Of a stretch of 7,354 bases of DNA, positions 6,698-7,354 are shown in pieces; positions within the stretch are counted from its first letter, which is position 1, and every line of letters starts with the position of its first letter. The notes under the pieces are model-generated. The model searched no databases. It worked only from the letters and a program-made list of their open reading frames with translations, and was not told where the DNA came from. This stretch comes from Phycisphaerales bacterium (GTDB lineage: Bacteria > Planctomycetota > Phycisphaerae > Phycisphaerales > UBA1924), in NCBI GenBank assembly GCA_030680655.1, contig JAUXUZ010000435.1:1-7354 (forward strand), given 5' to 3'. The translations under genes and the position numbers were made by a program.

Positions 6698-7123
6698 TTA
6701 GAGCCCGGCGAGCGCTCTGATCGCGGCGTCGATCGCCGATGGCACGGGCATCACGCTCAGGCGCGAGATGCGCACGAGCGCGAACTCGGCGAACCGCTTG
6801 TCGGCCTTGATCGCCGCGAGCGTGAGCGGAGACTGCGCGGCCTTCACCGCGGAAATGTCCACGACGGCGTGCCGGGGGAGGCCCTGGGGCGTTTGGCCGG
6901 GGTTCTTGGGATCGGCGTAGGCATCGCTGGCGGCGCGGGCGAGGCCGACGACCGCCTTGTCGTCGCCGGTGTGGTAGATGAGCAGGTCGTCGCCACGCTT
7001 GATGTTGCGCAGGTGGATCAGCGCGGCGGCGTTCGCGATGCCGTCCCACGTTGCCCGCTTCTGGCGAACGAGGTCGGCGAAGCTGTATGTTGAGGGCTCG
7101 GTCTTGAGCAGGTAGGTGGCCAT
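6698..7123 (-). CDS. EVE domain-containing protein (PUA-like fold)
   Basis: 141-aa cytoplasmic protein made of a single EVE domain, the usual length for the stand-alone bacterial form. Characteristic blocks are YLLKTEPSTYSFADL (4-18), ATWDGIANAAALIHLRNIKRGD, LLIYHTGDDKAVVGLARA and DAYADP. EVE domains belong to the PUA-like/YTH superfamily and are thought to bind modified bases in RNA or DNA. The segment after WDG usually has an N-x-x-A-x-x-x-L pattern, seen here as NAAALIHL. ATG 7121-7123 gives the standard N-terminus; no Shine-Dalgarno site is visible in the C-rich upstream bases. It lies 30 bp after the partial gene at the right edge, so the two are probably co-transcribed. Its stop is 11 bp from the stop of the convergent dockerin-type gene. 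Some EVE proteins sit beside defence genes, but nothing here suggests that. The exact ligand cannot be told. Confidence 0.92.
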   Translation of the reverse strand: MATYLLKTEPSTYSFADLVRQKRATWDGIANAAALIHLRNIKRGDDLLIYHTGDDKAVVGLARAASDAYADPKNPGQTPQGLPRHAVVDISAVKAAQSPLTLAAIKADKRFAEFALVRISRLSVMPVPSAIDAAIRALAGL

Positions 7124-7153
7124 GGCGTGGGCGGGGGGCGGGGGCGCGTGCGG

Positions 7154-7354
7154 TCAGTAGCCCGCCAGCCTGAGCATGGTGGCGGGGGACTCAGCCTCTC
7201 CGGTGCGGGCGCTGAGCAGCGCCGCCTGGCACAGCGCGAGTGTTGCGGAGAAATCGACCTGCCCGGCGAGGCCGACACCCGACTCGACGTACCGCGTGAG
7301 TTGGGCGCTCAGCGCGTCGATGAACGGGTCTTCATCGGGGCGCGCTGCCGGGGC
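7154..7354 (-). CDS. C-terminal 66 residues of a probable Gfo/Idh/MocA-type oxidoreductase (5' end outside window)
   Basis: An open frame enters from the right edge and stops at TGA (7156-7154). It reads FIDALSAQLTRYVESG, then VDFSATLALCQAALLSARTGE and ends in LRLAGY. The helix pattern 'F-x-x-x-L ... S-x-x-L-A-L-C-x-A-x-x-x-S-A-R-T-G-E' is typical of the end of NAD(P)-dependent sugar-type oxidoreductases of the Gfo/Idh/MocA family, where this helix precedes a short tail. The catalytic and Rossmann parts are not in the window, so the assignment is by pattern only. The gene is 30 bp upstream of the EVE gene and on the same strand, so they likely form one transcript. It contains no start codon in the proper place and is a truncated view, not a pseudogene. 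Confidence 0.6.
   Translation of the reverse strand, partial: APAARPDEDPFIDALSAQLTRYVESGVGLAGQVDFSATLALCQAALLSARTGEAESPATMLRLAGY

Noticed and set aside
6702..6720. Inverted repeat AGAGC / GCTCT near the convergent stops
   Set aside because: Short stem inside the EVE coding sequence, with no T-run on either strand.
5835..7049. Minus-strand open frame of 404 codons across the dockerin-type gene and the EVE gene
   Set aside because: Composition is very Arg-rich, without motifs; it overlaps two well-supported genes in other frames.

Overview
The window is about 7.35 kb of GC-rich bacterial DNA that looks chromosomal. It most likely comes from a Planctomycetota of the Phycisphaerae type. Three things point there: several large prepilin-type proteins with the H-X9-DG signature, an exported protein ending in two 'GC-type' dockerin-like repeats, and compact housekeeping genes with few strong Shine-Dalgarno sites. 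The taxonomic call is inference from gene content; no rRNA gene is present.

Layout. At the left edge, on the minus strand, is the N-terminal two thirds of tyrosyl-tRNA synthetase (tyrS, 1-819). Just upstream of it, reading into tyrS, lies a small one-TM protein (845-1237), and before that a pseudopilin-like protein PP1 (1312-2304). A gap of about 490 bp without a convincing gene follows. The same two-gene arrangement then recurs: a second small one-TM protein (2791-3147) downstream of a second pseudopilin-like protein PP2 (3229-4296). A third pseudopilin, PP3 (4531-5436), follows without a small partner. Everything to this point is on the minus strand. Divergent from PP3, on the plus strand, is a secreted protein with a C-terminal dockerin-like pair (5541-6686). 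It converges, 11 bp apart, on an EVE-domain gene (6698-7123, minus). The C-terminal end of a probable Gfo/Idh/MocA-type oxidoreductase (7154-7354, minus) runs off the right edge.

How the genes may work together. The three pseudopilins share a class III prepilin leader, one hydrophobic helix, a conserved mid-protein block, an H-X9-DG-like motif and a C-terminal 'EDLRDMRKW'-type block, so they are one local gene family. Two carry a downstream partner: a protein of 118 or 130 aa with a short cytoplasmic N-terminus, one TM helix and a small BON-like C-terminal domain. The two partners align without gaps over their last 44 residues with 18 identities. In both modules an intrinsic-terminator-like hairpin with a T-run sits between pilin and partner, and the T-run leads almost directly into the partner's Shine-Dalgarno site. 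The twice-repeated order (pilin, hairpin, small membrane protein) is the most interesting thing in the window and the best candidate for an undescribed system. Its function cannot be read from sequence alone.
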